Below the pieces are notes generated by a model, which was not told the DNA's origin, did no database searches, and was given only the letters and a program-made list of their open reading frames with translations. A stretch of DNA of 64,000 nucleotides from contig NZ_JWLL01000005.1 in NCBI RefSeq assembly GCF_000814025.1, forward strand, positions 667,501 to 731,500, given 5' to 3'. Positions within the stretch are counted from its first letter, which is position 1. Each line of letters starts with the position of its first letter. Below, piece after piece: positions 53,708-63,111 of this stretch. The stretch comes from Tateyamaria sp. ANG-S1 (lineage in GTDB: Bacteria; Pseudomonadota; Alphaproteobacteria; Rhodobacterales; Rhodobacteraceae). The position numbers were made by a program, and so were the translations under genes.

Positions 53708-54385
53708 CTAGGCAGGCCATGGCCCTTGGGGCAGGCCCATGTCGTATGGGAAGGGGTCATAGGTGACCTTTTGCCCCTCTGCCCGCCATGTCTGGAAGGC
53801 CGCATCCGTGATCGTTGTCATGCAATAGCTCCGCGTCGCCTCGGACACCGGCAGGTCGTAACCCACCATGCGTGCGCAGACCGGGGCATAGAATACGTCT
53901 GCCAATGAATACGCGCCGAAGAGCCATGGGCCATCGGTCTTGAACTTGGCCGCATGTGCCCAGAGCGTTTCGATCCGGTCGAGATCGCGTTGCACGTCTT
54001 CGGCGACGGCAAAGCCCTGGTTCACGTGGCTCAGTTGCATGGGGCAGGCGCTGCGTAGCGCGGTGAAGCCGCCGACCATCTCTGCACAGAGCCAACGCGC
54101 CGTGGCGCGGGCCGCTGGTGCTTCGGGCCAGAGGCCAGCGTCGGGGTGCCGTTCGGCCAGTGTTTCGGCCATGGCGAGGCTTTCGCCCACTACTGTGCCG
54201 TCGGGCAGTTTCAGGGCCGGTACCAGTCGTGCGGGGGCAAGCGGCGCCATGTCTTCGGCCATCGTGCCAGAGTAAAGGCCAATCATGTGGGTGCGGTGGG
54301 GCAGGCCGAATTTTTCGAGCATGAGCCACCCGCGGAGCGACCAGCTCGAAAAGGTGCGGTCGCCGATATAGAGGTCGTAAGTCAT
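53708..54385 (-). CDS. Glutathione S-transferase
   Basis: 225 aa from the ATG at 54385 (MTYDLYIGDRTFSSWSLRGW); a longer frame adds ten unlikely residues. The N-terminal thioredoxin-like domain has the FSSWSLRGWLML helix, whose Ser is the probable catalytic residue, and the cis-Pro block LVPALKLPDGT, then GESLAMAETLAE, binding glutathione. The C-terminal domain is helical. Substrate unknown; detoxification is likely. Confidence 0.88.
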   Translation of the reverse strand: MTYDLYIGDRTFSSWSLRGWLMLEKFGLPHRTHMIGLYSGTMAEDMAPLAPARLVPALKLPDGTVVGESLAMAETLAERHPDAGLWPEAPAARATARWLCAEMVGGFTALRSACPMQLSHVNQGFAVAEDVQRDLDRIETLWAHAAKFKTDGPWLFGAYSLADVFYAPVCARMVGYDLPVSEATRSYCMTTITDAAFQTWRAEGQKVTYDPFPYDMGLPQGPWPA

Positions 54386-54445
54386 AGCACACAGGCTAGG
54401 CGGAGCGATGTGCATTTGCCCAACGCTGTTTTGTGGCGGGTGCCA

Positions 54446-55018
54446 TCACGGCAGGTGATTGATGACCTCCGCCGTGCCGGTGGCGGTGTTCAACGTGGTG
54501 ACGGACAGCGGCTCAATCCTTTGTCCCAGAACCTCGTGCGCGGTGAGCCCGAGTACCGCCTGCACTTGCGTCAGGATCACGCCGAAATGCGCCACGGCGA
54601 TGATGTCGCGGCCGGGATGCGCGGCCTCGATCCGGCGCACGGCCATGGCGACACGGGCGGCAGAGGTGTTCCAGCTTTCGCCGCCGGGTGGGGTGTGATC
54701 GCCGGGCTGTTCCCAATAGGCACGGCTCAGGTCCGGGTGCCATTCGGCGACGGTTGAAAAATGGATACCGTCCCACACGCCGAAGTGAAACTCACGCAGG
54801 GCCGGATCGTGGGGCAAGCGGGTGCGCGTCCCTCGCAGTGCCGACGCAGTGTCTATGGATCGGGTCAGGTCGGAAGAGATGACAAGCGCGTCGTCCGGCA
54901 AATAGTTCGCTAACCGGGTGACTGCGCCGGTGTTGCTGAGGTCGGCGGGCACATCACGCCAGCCGGTAAATGTCTTTTGATGCGTTGGCCCGTGCCGCAC
55001 CCAATGCCATGTTGTCAT
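54446..55018 (-). CDS. Histidine phosphatase, CobC-like
   Basis: 190 aa from the ATG at 55018, which overlaps the cobU stop (ATGA). The phosphatase RHG motif is in WVRHGPTHQKTF (His8 is the phospho-acceptor), and the second His is in VAHFGVILTQ. Its coupling to cobU suggests alpha-ribazole-5'-phosphate phosphatase (CobC), which acts late in cobalamin nucleotide-loop assembly. Other small histidine phosphatases look alike, so the name rests on the neighbour. Confidence 0.75.
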   Translation of the reverse strand: MTTWHWVRHGPTHQKTFTGWRDVPADLSNTGAVTRLANYLPDDALVISSDLTRSIDTASALRGTRTRLPHDPALREFHFGVWDGIHFSTVAEWHPDLSRAYWEQPGDHTPPGGESWNTSAARVAMAVRRIEAAHPGRDIIAVAHFGVILTQVQAVLGLTAHEVLGQRIEPLSVTTLNTATGTAEVINHLP

Positions 55019-55536
55019 GGCGCTGTCCCTTTGCGTAGCTGCGGCAGACCGGCCAGCACGTGCCACACGGTGTCTGCCTGCGCGCCCAGAGCGATGTTGA
55101 GTCTTCCCTGCGCCTCACGGAACCGACGGGCGAGCGCGTTCTCGGGCACAATGCCCTGGCCTACTTCGTTCGAGACCACCACAACTGGCGCCGCACAGCG
55201 CGCAAGATCATCAAGCAGCGCGGCCTGCGCCTTGGTCAGGTCCGCCTCGTCCATCATGAGGTTGGTGAGCCACATCGTGGCGCAATCCAGTAAAATGGCT
55301 TGCCCCATATCTGCGTCGGCCAGCCCGTTGCTGACCCCATCTGCAGCATCGACGGTCACCCATTCTGGGCCGCGTCGCGCTTTGTGCAGATCAACTTTAG
55401 ATTGCATTTCGTCATCCCAAATCCGGGATGTGGCAAGGTAAATTGGATTTAACCCGCTGTTAAGAATGAGATTTTCTGCCCATTGCGACTTTCCCGAAGC
55501 CGCTCCGCCTAGGACGAGGGTCAGTGCTGGCAACAT
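55015..55536 (-). CDS. cobU: Adenosylcobinamide kinase/guanylyltransferase
   Basis: 173 aa from the ATG at 55536. Walker A is LGGAASGKSQWAE at the N-terminus. The family marks RIWDDEMQSKVDLHKARRG, with the GTP-binding His, and VVSNEVGQGIVPENALARRF are clear. It phosphorylates adenosylcobinamide and adds GMP for the nucleotide loop of cobalamin. It overlaps the CobC-like phosphatase gene. Its start is 90 bp from divergent rpoH. Confidence 0.94.
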   Translation of the reverse strand: MLPALTLVLGGAASGKSQWAENLILNSGLNPIYLATSRIWDDEMQSKVDLHKARRGPEWVTVDAADGVSNGLADADMGQAILLDCATMWLTNLMMDEADLTKAQAALLDDLARCAAPVVVVSNEVGQGIVPENALARRFREAQGRLNIALGAQADTVWHVLAGLPQLRKGTAP

Positions 55537-55626
55537 TTTTTCATCCCAAGAGTGAACCGATCGGCGATCCGCTGCGTACAGAGGACAAGTGCGCAAAACA
55601 AGCATAACCATCCAGGGGGATGACAC

Positions 55627-56505
55627 ATGGCGTTAGATAATGTTCGGGACATGTCGCTGTCACGCACAGCTATGAAAGCCGAATTGCTTGATGCAGAGAC
55701 GGAATTGCGACTGGCCTATGCCTGGCGTGATGAGCGTGACGAAGCGGCCCTTCACCGCTTGATCACGGCGTATATGCGCCTTGCTATTTCAATGGCATCG
55801 AAGTTCAAGCGCTATGGCGCCCCCATGAACGATCTGATCCAGGAAGCGGGTCTTGGCCTGATGAAAGCTGCCGACAAGTTTGATCCGGATCGCGGCGTGC
55901 GCTTTTCGACCTATGCCGTGTGGTGGATCAAGGCGTCGATCCAGGATTACGTGATGCGCAACTGGTCGATGGTGCGGACAGGTTCCACGTCGTCCCAGAA
56001 GTCTCTGTTCTTCAATATGCGGCGCGTGCAGGCCCGGCTTGAGCGTGAAAGCGCTGCGGCGGGTGAGACGCTGGACAAGCACCAGCTGCGCCAGATGATC
56101 TCGACCGAGATCGGTGTGCCGCTGCATGATGTGGAGATGATGGAAGGGCGCCTGTCGGGCTCCGACTATTCGCTAAACGCAACGCAGTCGGTCGATGATG
56201 AAGGGCGTGAGTGGATTGATGCGCTGGAAGATGACAGCGCGCAGGCAGCGGAGACTGTTGAGCACGCGCATGACACCGAACAGTTGCGGGAGTGGTTGCT
56301 GACCGCGCTGAATGGACTAAACGAGCGTGAGCGGTTCATCGTGCGCGAGCGCAAGCTGCGGGAGGACCCCCGGACGCTCGAAAGCCTTGGTCAGGAGTTG
56401 AGCCTGTCCAAAGAGCGGGTTCGACAGCTTGAGGCCGCGGCGTTCACAAAAATGCGCAGGGCACTGGAAAACCAAAGCCGCGAGGTCCATCATTTCCTTG
56501 CATGA
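55627..56505 (+). CDS. rpoH: RpoH-family sigma-32 factor
   Basis: 292 aa with AGGGGG seven bases before the ATG. Region 2 (LIQEAGLGLMKAADKFDP; YAVWWIKASIQDYVMRN) and region 4 (LGQELSLSKERVRQLEAAAF) are standard. The RpoH box appears as QKSLFFNMRR. Rhodobacterales have two RpoH paralogues; the length and the coupled chaN gene favour RpoH2, used in oxidative/singlet-oxygen stress, but that is inference. TGAACC and CGTA 16 bp apart (55553-55580) may be an ECF-type promoter. It overlaps chaN by four bases. Confidence 0.9.
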   Translation: MALDNVRDMSLSRTAMKAELLDAETELRLAYAWRDERDEAALHRLITAYMRLAISMASKFKRYGAPMNDLIQEAGLGLMKAADKFDPDRGVRFSTYAVWWIKASIQDYVMRNWSMVRTGSTSSQKSLFFNMRRVQARLERESAAAGETLDKHQLRQMISTEIGVPLHDVEMMEGRLSGSDYSLNATQSVDDEGREWIDALEDDSAQAAETVEHAHDTEQLREWLLTALNGLNERERFIVRERKLREDPRTLESLGQELSLSKERVRQLEAAAFTKMRRALENQSREVHHFLA

Positions 56506-57299
56506 GGATGATGTTCAGAACCGCTTTGCTTGCCGCTGTTGCGACCTTGTCGCCGGCGGCAGTTTCATTTGCAGCCACGGATTGGAGTGATTTTGACGGG
56601 GATGTGTTGATCCTTGGCGAATTTCACGACAACCCGGCCCATCACGTTGAACAGGCCAAGGCCATTCGGATCATCGCGCCGACTGCGGTCGTGTTCGAGA
56701 TGCTGACGCCTGAAGAAGCGGACGCCTTGGCCGATACGCCGCGCAACCCGGACAGCATCACCGCAGCAATTGACGGTTTTCATTGGTCGAACATCGCGGA
56801 TTATGCAGACGTTCTGGCCGCAAGCCCTGTGATCGTTGGCGCGGCCCTGCCACGTGACGAGATGCGCGGTGCCTTCACCGATGGTGCGGCAGCGGTCTTT
56901 GGCGCGGACGCAGAGCGCTTTGGCCTGATGGACGCACTGCCGGAGGACGAGCAAGCCATTCGCGAGCAGGCCCAGTTTGACGCCCATTGCGCAGCGATGC
57001 CGCTGGACATGATGGGCGGCATGGTCGAGGCGCAACGGCTGCGGGATGCGGCTTTTGCCCGTACGGTCATTGAAGCACTGGACACCCATGGCAGCCCGGT
57101 TGTGTTGATCACTGGCAATGGCCATGCGCGGATGGATTGGGGCGTGCCCGTTTACCTGTCGCGCGTGCGGTCGGACCTTGACGTGACCAGCATCGGACAG
57201 GGAGAGCGGCAGGAACCGCCCGAGGGTGTTTATTCCTGGACCCTGAACGGCGCTGCCAGCCCTGACCGTGGGGACCCCTGCGCGGTCTTCAATCAATAG
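56502..57299 (+). CDS. ChaN-family haem-binding protein
   Basis: 265 aa with a signal peptide (FRTALLAAVATLSPAAVSFAA). The ChaN fold is seen in DGDVLILGEFHDNPAHH, with the His thought to bind haem in family members, and the late VVLITGNGHARMDWGVPVYL. It is placed in the periplasm; no lipobox is clear. Starting within the rpoH stop, it is cotranscribed with the sigma factor, suggesting a link between envelope or haem/iron stress and RpoH. ATGs at 56508 and 56511 are alternative starts. Confidence 0.82.
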   Translation: MRMMFRTALLAAVATLSPAAVSFAATDWSDFDGDVLILGEFHDNPAHHVEQAKAIRIIAPTAVVFEMLTPEEADALADTPRNPDSITAAIDGFHWSNIADYADVLAASPVIVGAALPRDEMRGAFTDGAAAVFGADAERFGLMDALPEDEQAIREQAQFDAHCAAMPLDMMGGMVEAQRLRDAAFARTVIEALDTHGSPVVLITGNGHARMDWGVPVYLSRVRSDLDVTSIGQGERQEPPEGVYSWTLNGAASPDRGDPCAVFNQ

Positions 57300-57335
57300 C
57301 CCCAACCTGTCCGGGGCTCCGCCCATTCGAACCTC

Positions 57336-57356
57336 AAACACCGCCCCACGGTGTTT
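57336..57356 (+). terminator. Hairpin after rpoH-chaN
   Basis: AAACACCG pairs with CGGTGTTT around a five-base loop, 37 bp after the stop. No T run follows at once, but TTTCAAAAAAAT lies 30 bp on. A GC-rich AGGGGG/CCCCCT stem at about 57424-57439 is next. The 214-bp gap holds no supported gene. Confidence 0.5.
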
Positions 57357-57513
57357 ACCGCTGACGTGGACGGGTTCGAATTCCTTGTTTCAAAAAAATC
57401 CCGGGGGTGAGGCCGCTAGGCCGAGGGGGCTGGCCCCCTTGGGCGCAAGGGCTGGTTCTCGGTGCCACGTCCGCCTATTGTCGCCCTGACCACAGCCAGC
57501 CGGACGCGCCAAC

Positions 57514-58707
57514 ATGCTGCAAGACAAACGAATTCTGCTGATCCTGACGGGTGGGATCGCTGCCTACAAGGGGCTCGACCTGATCCGGCGCCTGCGGGAA
57601 CGAGGTGCGGCTGTGACTCCTGTTCTGACCCGCGCGGCAGAGCAGTTTGTGACACCTCTGTCCGTATCCGCACTGGCGGGAGAGAAGGTTTATCGCGACC
57701 TTTTTGACCTGACAGATGAGGCGGAGATGGGGCACATCCAGCTCTCCCGGTCCGCCGACCTGATCCTCGTGGCCCCCGCGACCGCGGATATCATCGCAAA
57801 GATGGCCCAGGGACGTGCGGATGATCTGGCCTCTACCCTATTGCTGGCGACGGACACGCCGGTGATGATCGCGCCTGCGATGAATGTGCGGATGTGGGAT
57901 CATCCGGCCTCGCAGCGCAATCTGACACAGATTGCGGAAGACGGCGTTGCCATCGTGGGGCCCAATGATGGCGATATGGCCTGTGGCGAATTCGGGCCGG
58001 GGCGCATGTCTGAACCTTTGGAGATTGTGGCGGCAGTCGAGGCGCATTTCGGGCCCAAGCCCCTCTCAGGCAAACATGTTCTTGTGACGTCTGGCCCCAC
58101 CCATGAGCCGATTGATCCCGTGCGCTATATCGCCAATCGCTCTTCGGGCGCGCAGGGCACAGCCCTGGCGCGCGCCCTCATCGCGGCGGGTGCGCGGGTG
58201 ACATTTGTAACTGGGCCTGCGGATGCTGCCCCACCTGCCGGTGCTGAAGTGGTACCCGTTCAAACAGCGCAGCAGATGCACGACGCGGTACATGCTGCGC
58301 TGCCTGCCGATGCCGCTGTTTTTGCGGCTGCCGTTGCGGACTGGCGGGTGGCATCGGCAAGTGATCGCAAGTTGAAGAAGTCGAAAGACGGTTTGCCCGT
58401 GTTGGAATTTGCGGAGAACCCCGACATTCTTGCAGGCGTGGCGCAGATGACGGGTGGTCGTCCCGGCCTTGTGATCGGGTTTGCGGCAGAAACCGATGAT
58501 GTCGAGGCGCACGCCACGGCCAAGCGCGCGCGCAAGGGCTGTGACTGGATTGTCGCCAATGATGTATCGCCTGAAACCGGTATCATGGGCGGGTCCGAGA
58601 ATGCGGTGATCCTGATCTCTGACGATGGTGCAGAGCCGTGGCCGCGCATGTCGAAGGACGAGGTGGCAGCGCGCCTTGCTCAGCGGATCGCGGAGGCGCT
58701 GACCTGA
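57514..58707 (+). CDS. coaBC: Phosphopantothenoylcysteine decarboxylase/synthetase (CoaBC)
   Basis: 397 aa. The CoaC half (about 1-185) has the flavoprotein start [20 protein letters not shown], the catalytic His in [13 protein letters not shown] and [12 protein letters not shown]. The CoaB half begins at [20 protein letters not shown], with [15 protein letters not shown] and the KLKKSKDG loop. It carries out two steps of coenzyme A synthesis. The pairing with dut just downstream is common in proteobacteria. Confidence 0.96.
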   Translation: MLQDKRILLILTGGIAAYKGLDLIRRLRERGAAVTPVLTRAAEQFVTPLSVSALAGEKVYRDLFDLTDEAEMGHIQLSRSADLILVAPATADIIAKMAQGRADDLASTLLLATDTPVMIAPAMNVRMWDHPASQRNLTQIAEDGVAIVGPNDGDMACGEFGPGRMSEPLEIVAAVEAHFGPKPLSGKHVLVTSGPTHEPIDPVRYIANRSSGAQGTALARALIAAGARVTFVTGPADAAPPAGAEVVPVQTAQQMHDAVHAALPADAAVFAAAVADWRVASASDRKLKKSKDGLPVLEFAENPDILAGVAQMTGGRPGLVIGFAAETDDVEAHATAKRARKGCDWIVANDVSPETGIMGGSENAVILISDDGAEPWPRMSKDEVAARLAQRIAEALT

Positions 58708-58753
58708 TCGCGTCTGGTCAGGGCGGGATTTGAGTTTATTTGGCAAGGTGAAG

Positions 58754-59215
58754 ATGAGCAGTGTGCCCCTGAAAATCATGCGTGTCGCGGGATCGGATCG
58801 CGAGATTGCCTTGCCTGCCTATGAAACCGACGGTGCGGCGGGTGCTGATCTGCGTGCGAATTTTCCGGATCGTGCGGGCATTATTCTTTCGCCTTCCGAA
58901 CGCGCGTTGATCCCCACAGGTTTCGCCATGGCCATCCCGCAGGGCTTTGAAGTGCAGGTAAGGCCCCGCTCTGGCCTCGCGCTCAAGCATGGCATTGCAC
59001 TGGTGAACAGCCCCGGCACCATCGACAGCGATTATCGCGGTGAGGTGGGGGTGATTGTGCTGAACACTTCTGGCCAGCCCTTCGAGGTAACGCATGGAAT
59101 GCGGATCGCCCAGATGGTTCTGGCCCCTGTGGTGCAGGCGACCTTCGACGTGGTCGATATGCTTGATGACACGGCTCGGGGCGCGGGCGGCTTTGGTTCG
59201 ACGGGGCGCGGCTGA
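58754..59215 (+). CDS. dut: dUTP diphosphatase
   Basis: 153 aa from the ATG at 58754, which has AAGGTG upstream; an in-frame TTG at 58730 is less likely. The five trimeric dUTPase motifs are visible: [43 protein letters not shown] and the C-terminal [11 protein letters not shown]. It hydrolyses dUTP to dUMP. Its stop overlaps the next start by one base. Confidence 0.96.
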   Translation: MSSVPLKIMRVAGSDREIALPAYETDGAAGADLRANFPDRAGIILSPSERALIPTGFAMAIPQGFEVQVRPRSGLALKHGIALVNSPGTIDSDYRGEVGVIVLNTSGQPFEVTHGMRIAQMVLAPVVQATFDVVDMLDDTARGAGGFGSTGRG

Positions 59216-60276
59216 TGCTTTTGGTTTTTCTGATGGCCGGTGTGCTTTGGGGTATTGGCGCGATGATGAAGACGCCGCATTCGGCGCGCTGGCTGATGAT
59301 CGGGCTGCTTTATGTGGTGGTGCTCGCGATCCAGGTGGCGCTGCCTGCGGGCAACCCGTTGCGCATGGCCACTGGGGAAAGCCCGGCCCCGTGGTTGATC
59401 CTGGGTGGGTTCGCATTGATCGCAATCGGATACCGCGCCGTCTTGCGCAAGCTGCGTGGCCGCGCGCAAGAGGAAGAGGCCAAGGCCACGCCCGTTGTGG
59501 CCCATGAGGGACCGTTCACCGACACGGAGTTGAACCGCTATGCCCGCCACATCGTCCTGCGCGAAGTGGGTGGCCTGGGCCAAAAGCGCCTGAAAGATGG
59601 CAAGGTGCTGGTTGTGGGGGCAGGTGGTCTTGGAGCGCCGGTCCTTCAATACCTCGCCGCGGCTGGGGTCGGCACCATTGGCGTCGTTGATGATGACACG
59701 GTCGAAAACACCAACCTGCAACGCCAGACCATCCACACAGACGACCGCATCGGCATGCCCAAGGTGTTTTCCGCCAAGGCGGCGATGGAGGCCCAGAACC
59801 CCTTTGTCACCGTGCGCCCCTACCAGCGCCGCCTGACGGACGACATCGTGGACGAGTTGGTTGCTGAATATGACGTTATCATCGACGGTACCGACAATTT
59901 CGACACGCGGTATCGGGTCAACGCTGCCGCCGTGCGCGCAGGTGTCCCGCTGATCTCGGGTGCGCTGACGCAGTGGGAAGGGCAGGTGAGCGTCTTTGAT
60001 CCCGCGCAGAACGCCCCCTGCTACCGCTGCATCTTCCCCGAAGCTCCGGCTGCTGAACTGGCTCCGAACTGTGCGGAGGCGGGTGTGATCGGCCCGCTCC
60101 CCGGCGTTGTCGGGTCCATGATGGCGGTTGAGGCGGTCAAGCTACTGACGGGGGCCGGCACGCCCCTGCGCGGCGAGATGGTCATTTATGATGCGCTTTA
60201 CAGCGAAAGCCGCAAGATTGCGCTCGCCCGCCGCCCTGACTGTGAAACCTGCGGTCGGAAGGTGGTGGCGGGCTGA
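59215..60276 (+). CDS. Membrane-anchored MoeB/ThiF-family adenylyltransferase
   Basis: 353 aa. An N-terminal extension of about 100 residues has three membrane spans (about 1-17, 25-43 and 59-75). A complete E1-like domain follows: RYARHIVLREVGGLGQKRL, VVGAGGLGAPVLQYLAAAG (ATP), DDDTVENTNLQRQ and the NFDTRYRVN region. Zinc cysteine pairs are CYRC and CETC. MoeB activates the C-terminus of the molybdopterin synthase small subunit; ThiF does so for ThiS. Which carrier is served is open: no moaD or thiS is adjacent. It overlaps dut. Confidence 0.88.
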   Translation: MLLVFLMAGVLWGIGAMMKTPHSARWLMIGLLYVVVLAIQVALPAGNPLRMATGESPAPWLILGGFALIAIGYRAVLRKLRGRAQEEEAKATPVVAHEGPFTDTELNRYARHIVLREVGGLGQKRLKDGKVLVVGAGGLGAPVLQYLAAAGVGTIGVVDDDTVENTNLQRQTIHTDDRIGMPKVFSAKAAMEAQNPFVTVRPYQRRLTDDIVDELVAEYDVIIDGTDNFDTRYRVNAAAVRAGVPLISGALTQWEGQVSVFDPAQNAPCYRCIFPEAPAAELAPNCAEAGVIGPLPGVVGSMMAVEAVKLLTGAGTPLRGEMVIYDALYSESRKIALARRPDCETCGRKVVAG

Positions 60277-60312
60277 CCCCGGCCCTACATTCTAGCCAAA
60301 GGAGATTTGTCC

Positions 60313-62325
60313 ATGACCAACGTGCTGCTCGCCGATTGGGACACGCCGTTCCAGATCGCCCCCTTTGATACCATTTCAGACGATGATTTTGCGCCTGCGC
60401 TGGACGTCGCCCTCGAAAACCACAAGGCGGAGATTGATGCCATTGCGGGCAGTGCTGACGCGCCCAGCTTTGCCAACACGATCGAAGCACTTGAGGCGTC
60501 GGGCAAGGATCTGGACAAGGTGCTTGGCACCTTTTTCACGGTCGTGGGTGCCGACAGCAATCCAAAGCGCGAAGAGTTGCAGCGCGACTTTTCCCCCAAG
60601 CTGGCCGCGCATTTTGCAGAAATCTCCAGCAACAAGGCTCTGTTTGCGCGCATCAAGGCCGTTTGGGACGCGCGCGATATGCTGGAGTTGACCGATGAAC
60701 AGCAGCGCGTCCTGATGCTGACCCATCGCAACTATGTCCGGTCCGGTGCCGCTCTGGATGGCGCGGAAGATGCCCGCATGAAAGAGATCAAGGGGCGGCT
60801 AGCCGAGTTGGGCACTGCCTTTACCCAGAACCTACTGGCGGATGAGCGTGATTGGTACGTGAAGCTGAGCGAGAGCGACATGGCGGGGCTGCCCGCCTTT
60901 GTCGTGGATGCTGTCCGTGCCGCCGGTGAGGAGAAAGAGGCGGGCAGCCCCGTTGTGACCTTGTCGCGGTCGATCATCGTGCCGTTTTTGCAATTCTCCA
61001 CCCGGCGGGATCTGCGCAAGAAGGCCTATCGCGCGTGGACGGCGCGGGGTGCCAACGGGGACAAGAACGACAACCGTGCCATCGCTGCCGAAATCCTGAA
61101 ACTGCGGGAAGAGCGGGCGAAACTGCTTGGCTACCAGAACTTTGCGAACTTCAAGCTGGAAACAGAGATGGCAAAAACGCCTGAGGCGGTGCGCGATTTG
61201 CTGATGGCCGTTTGGGAGCCCGCCAAAGGCCAAGCCAATGCCGACGCATGGGTGCTGGAACAGATGCTAAAGGCCGATGGCATCGACTGTCCGCTGGAGC
61301 CTTGGGACTGGTGGTTCTATGCCGAACGGCGGCGCAAGGACCTGCACGATCTGGATGAGGCCGAGGTGAAGCCGTATTTCCAGCTCGACCGGATGATTGA
61401 TGCATCCTTTGACTGTGCAAGCCGGCTGTTTGGGCTTGAATTCACGCCGCTAGACATCCCGCTCTACCACCCTGACTGCCGCGCGTGGGAGGTCACGCGG
61501 GGCGGGGCGCATGTCGCGGTGTTCATCGGGGATTACTTCGCCCGCGGATCGAAGCGGTCGGGCGCGTGGTGTTCGGCCATGCGAGCGCAAGCCAAGTTTC
61601 CGCAGGCGCAAACCCCCATCGTCATCAATGTCTGCAACTTCGCCAAGGGTGATCCGGCGCTTCTGTCCTATGACGACGCGCGCACGCTGTTTCACGAGTT
61701 TGGACACGCGTTGCACCAGATGCTGTCCGATGTGACCTACGAGTCGATCAGTGGCACCTCTGTCGCCCGCGATTTTGTGGAACTGCCCAGCCAGCTTTAT
61801 GAACACTGGCTTGAGGTGCCGCAGGTGCTGCACGAATTCGCCACCCACGCCGAGACGGGCGAGGCGATGCCGCAGGCGCTGCTCGACAATGTGCTGGCGG
61901 CGGCGACCTACAACATGGGGTTCCAGACGGTCGAATATGTCGCCTCTGCCCTCGTTGATCTGGAATTCCACGACGGCCCGGCCCCAGCCGATCCGATGCA
62001 GAAACAGGCCGAAGTCCTGGAAGGGCTGGAGATGCCGCACGCCATCGGGATGCGCCACGCCACGCCGCATTTCGCGCATGTGTTTGCCGGTGACGGCTAT
62101 TCGTCGGGTTATTACAGCTACATGTGGTCCGAGGTGATGGATGCCGACGCATTCGCCGTGTTCGAAGAGGCGGACGGGCCGTTTGATCCGGAAAAGGCGG
62201 CAGCACTGGAAGAGCACATTCTCAGCACTGGTGGGTCCGTGGATGCCGCGGAGCTTTACAAGGCGTTCCGTGGTCGCTTGCCCGGTGTCGACGCGCTGCT
62301 CAAGGGGCGGGGGCTGGCGGCCTAA
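60313..62325 (+). CDS. M3-family metallopeptidase (Dcp/oligopeptidase A type)
   Basis: 670 aa from the ATG at 60313, behind AAAGGAG; a TTG at 60307 is in frame. The zinc site HEFGHALHQM is intact and the Glu ligand lies in the following GTSVARDFVELPSQLYEHW block. Length and lack of a signal peptide fit cytoplasmic peptidyl-dipeptidase Dcp or oligopeptidase A, which degrade small peptides. Convergent with the methyltransferase, overlapping by four bases. Confidence 0.93.
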   Translation: MTNVLLADWDTPFQIAPFDTISDDDFAPALDVALENHKAEIDAIAGSADAPSFANTIEALEASGKDLDKVLGTFFTVVGADSNPKREELQRDFSPKLAAHFAEISSNKALFARIKAVWDARDMLELTDEQQRVLMLTHRNYVRSGAALDGAEDARMKEIKGRLAELGTAFTQNLLADERDWYVKLSESDMAGLPAFVVDAVRAAGEEKEAGSPVVTLSRSIIVPFLQFSTRRDLRKKAYRAWTARGANGDKNDNRAIAAEILKLREERAKLLGYQNFANFKLETEMAKTPEAVRDLLMAVWEPAKGQANADAWVLEQMLKADGIDCPLEPWDWWFYAERRRKDLHDLDEAEVKPYFQLDRMIDASFDCASRLFGLEFTPLDIPLYHPDCRAWEVTRGGAHVAVFIGDYFARGSKRSGAWCSAMRAQAKFPQAQTPIVINVCNFAKGDPALLSYDDARTLFHEFGHALHQMLSDVTYESISGTSVARDFVELPSQLYEHWLEVPQVLHEFATHAETGEAMPQALLDNVLAAATYNMGFQTVEYVASALVDLEFHDGPAPADPMQKQAEVLEGLEMPHAIGMRHATPHFAHVFAGDGYSSGYYSYMWSEVMDADAFAVFEEADGPFDPEKAAALEEHILSTGGSVDAAELYKAFRGRLPGVDALLKGRGLAA

Positions 62326-63038
62326 CCCGTCTTTCGCAAGACGGCTGCAAAGAACGGCCCGCCTGCTGGGCTGATCTTGTCCACTGCCCAGCCACTGGCT
62401 GTCGCCATGTGTTCCATCTCATGCGGTTCGGGGTGAAACCATGGGATCCAGTCACCGACGGATCCTTCGTATTCGAACCGCATAGAAATCTCGCCACGCG
62501 GGCGGCCTGCGTTGAGATTGCGTTGGTGATAGGCCAGGTGGTGTGGCTGGTCCGTGTTCGCGATGTCCAGCCCGGTGACAAGCAATGTGCCACCCGGTTC
62601 CGTGGCCTGCGCCAGATGCCGCAGCAGCGCTTTCGCTCCCTCTTGCGTGCCACCAATGCCGATATTGTTGCCAAAGACTACGATGGTCTTGAAGCGGGCG
62701 CGCAGCAGCGGCAGGCCCGCGTCCATGACGTCGCCCAAGGTCACGTTCTGACAGCCCCGTGCGCGCGCAACCTCGACCGCACCGGGCGACAGGTCGATGC
62801 CGGCCGCCTCAACCCCCTGCTGCTGCAACCACAGAAGCGTGCGACCGGCGCCGCACCCGACATCAAGCACGGGCCCTTCGACCATCTCAAGCAAGGCAGC
62901 TTCGTGGGCAAAGGGGTCCGGCATGAAGTACAGCGCGGGGTCGTGCCGGTCGACGTGGTCGTCGTCCCGCCGGATTGTGAGCATCCGACCGATGTGACCG
63001 GCCTGCCTGTCGCACAGCGCGCTGCCAAAGATATCCAT
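62322..63038 (-). CDS. Class I SAM-dependent methyltransferase
   Basis: 238 aa. Motif I is VLDVGCGAGRTLLWL, followed by GIDLSPGAVEVAR, with the acid that holds SAM ribose. The ending LRARFKTIVVFGNNIGIGG aligns with motif post-II. It probably methylates a small metabolite; the substrate is unknown. It lies 73 bp downstream of the dehydrogenase gene on the same strand, so they may be cotranscribed. Confidence 0.85.
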   Translation of the reverse strand: MDIFGSALCDRQAGHIGRMLTIRRDDDHVDRHDPALYFMPDPFAHEAALLEMVEGPVLDVGCGAGRTLLWLQQQGVEAAGIDLSPGAVEVARARGCQNVTLGDVMDAGLPLLRARFKTIVVFGNNIGIGGTQEGAKALLRHLAQATEPGGTLLVTGLDIANTDQPHHLAYHQRNLNAGRPRGEISMRFEYEGSVGDWIPWFHPEPHEMEHMATASGWAVDKISPAGGPFFAAVLRKTG

Positions 63039-63111
63039 GTGCGGAACGTAAGGATGCCGTGCCGCAACGAACAGGTTGCCGGGCAGTTATCCGCAGCAAT
63101 CCGCCAAGGGG

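Noticed and set aside
57366-57385. tRNA T-arm-like GGGTTCGAATTCC
   Set aside because: The flanking bases do not pair as a T-stem and no acceptor or anticodon stem can be formed around it.
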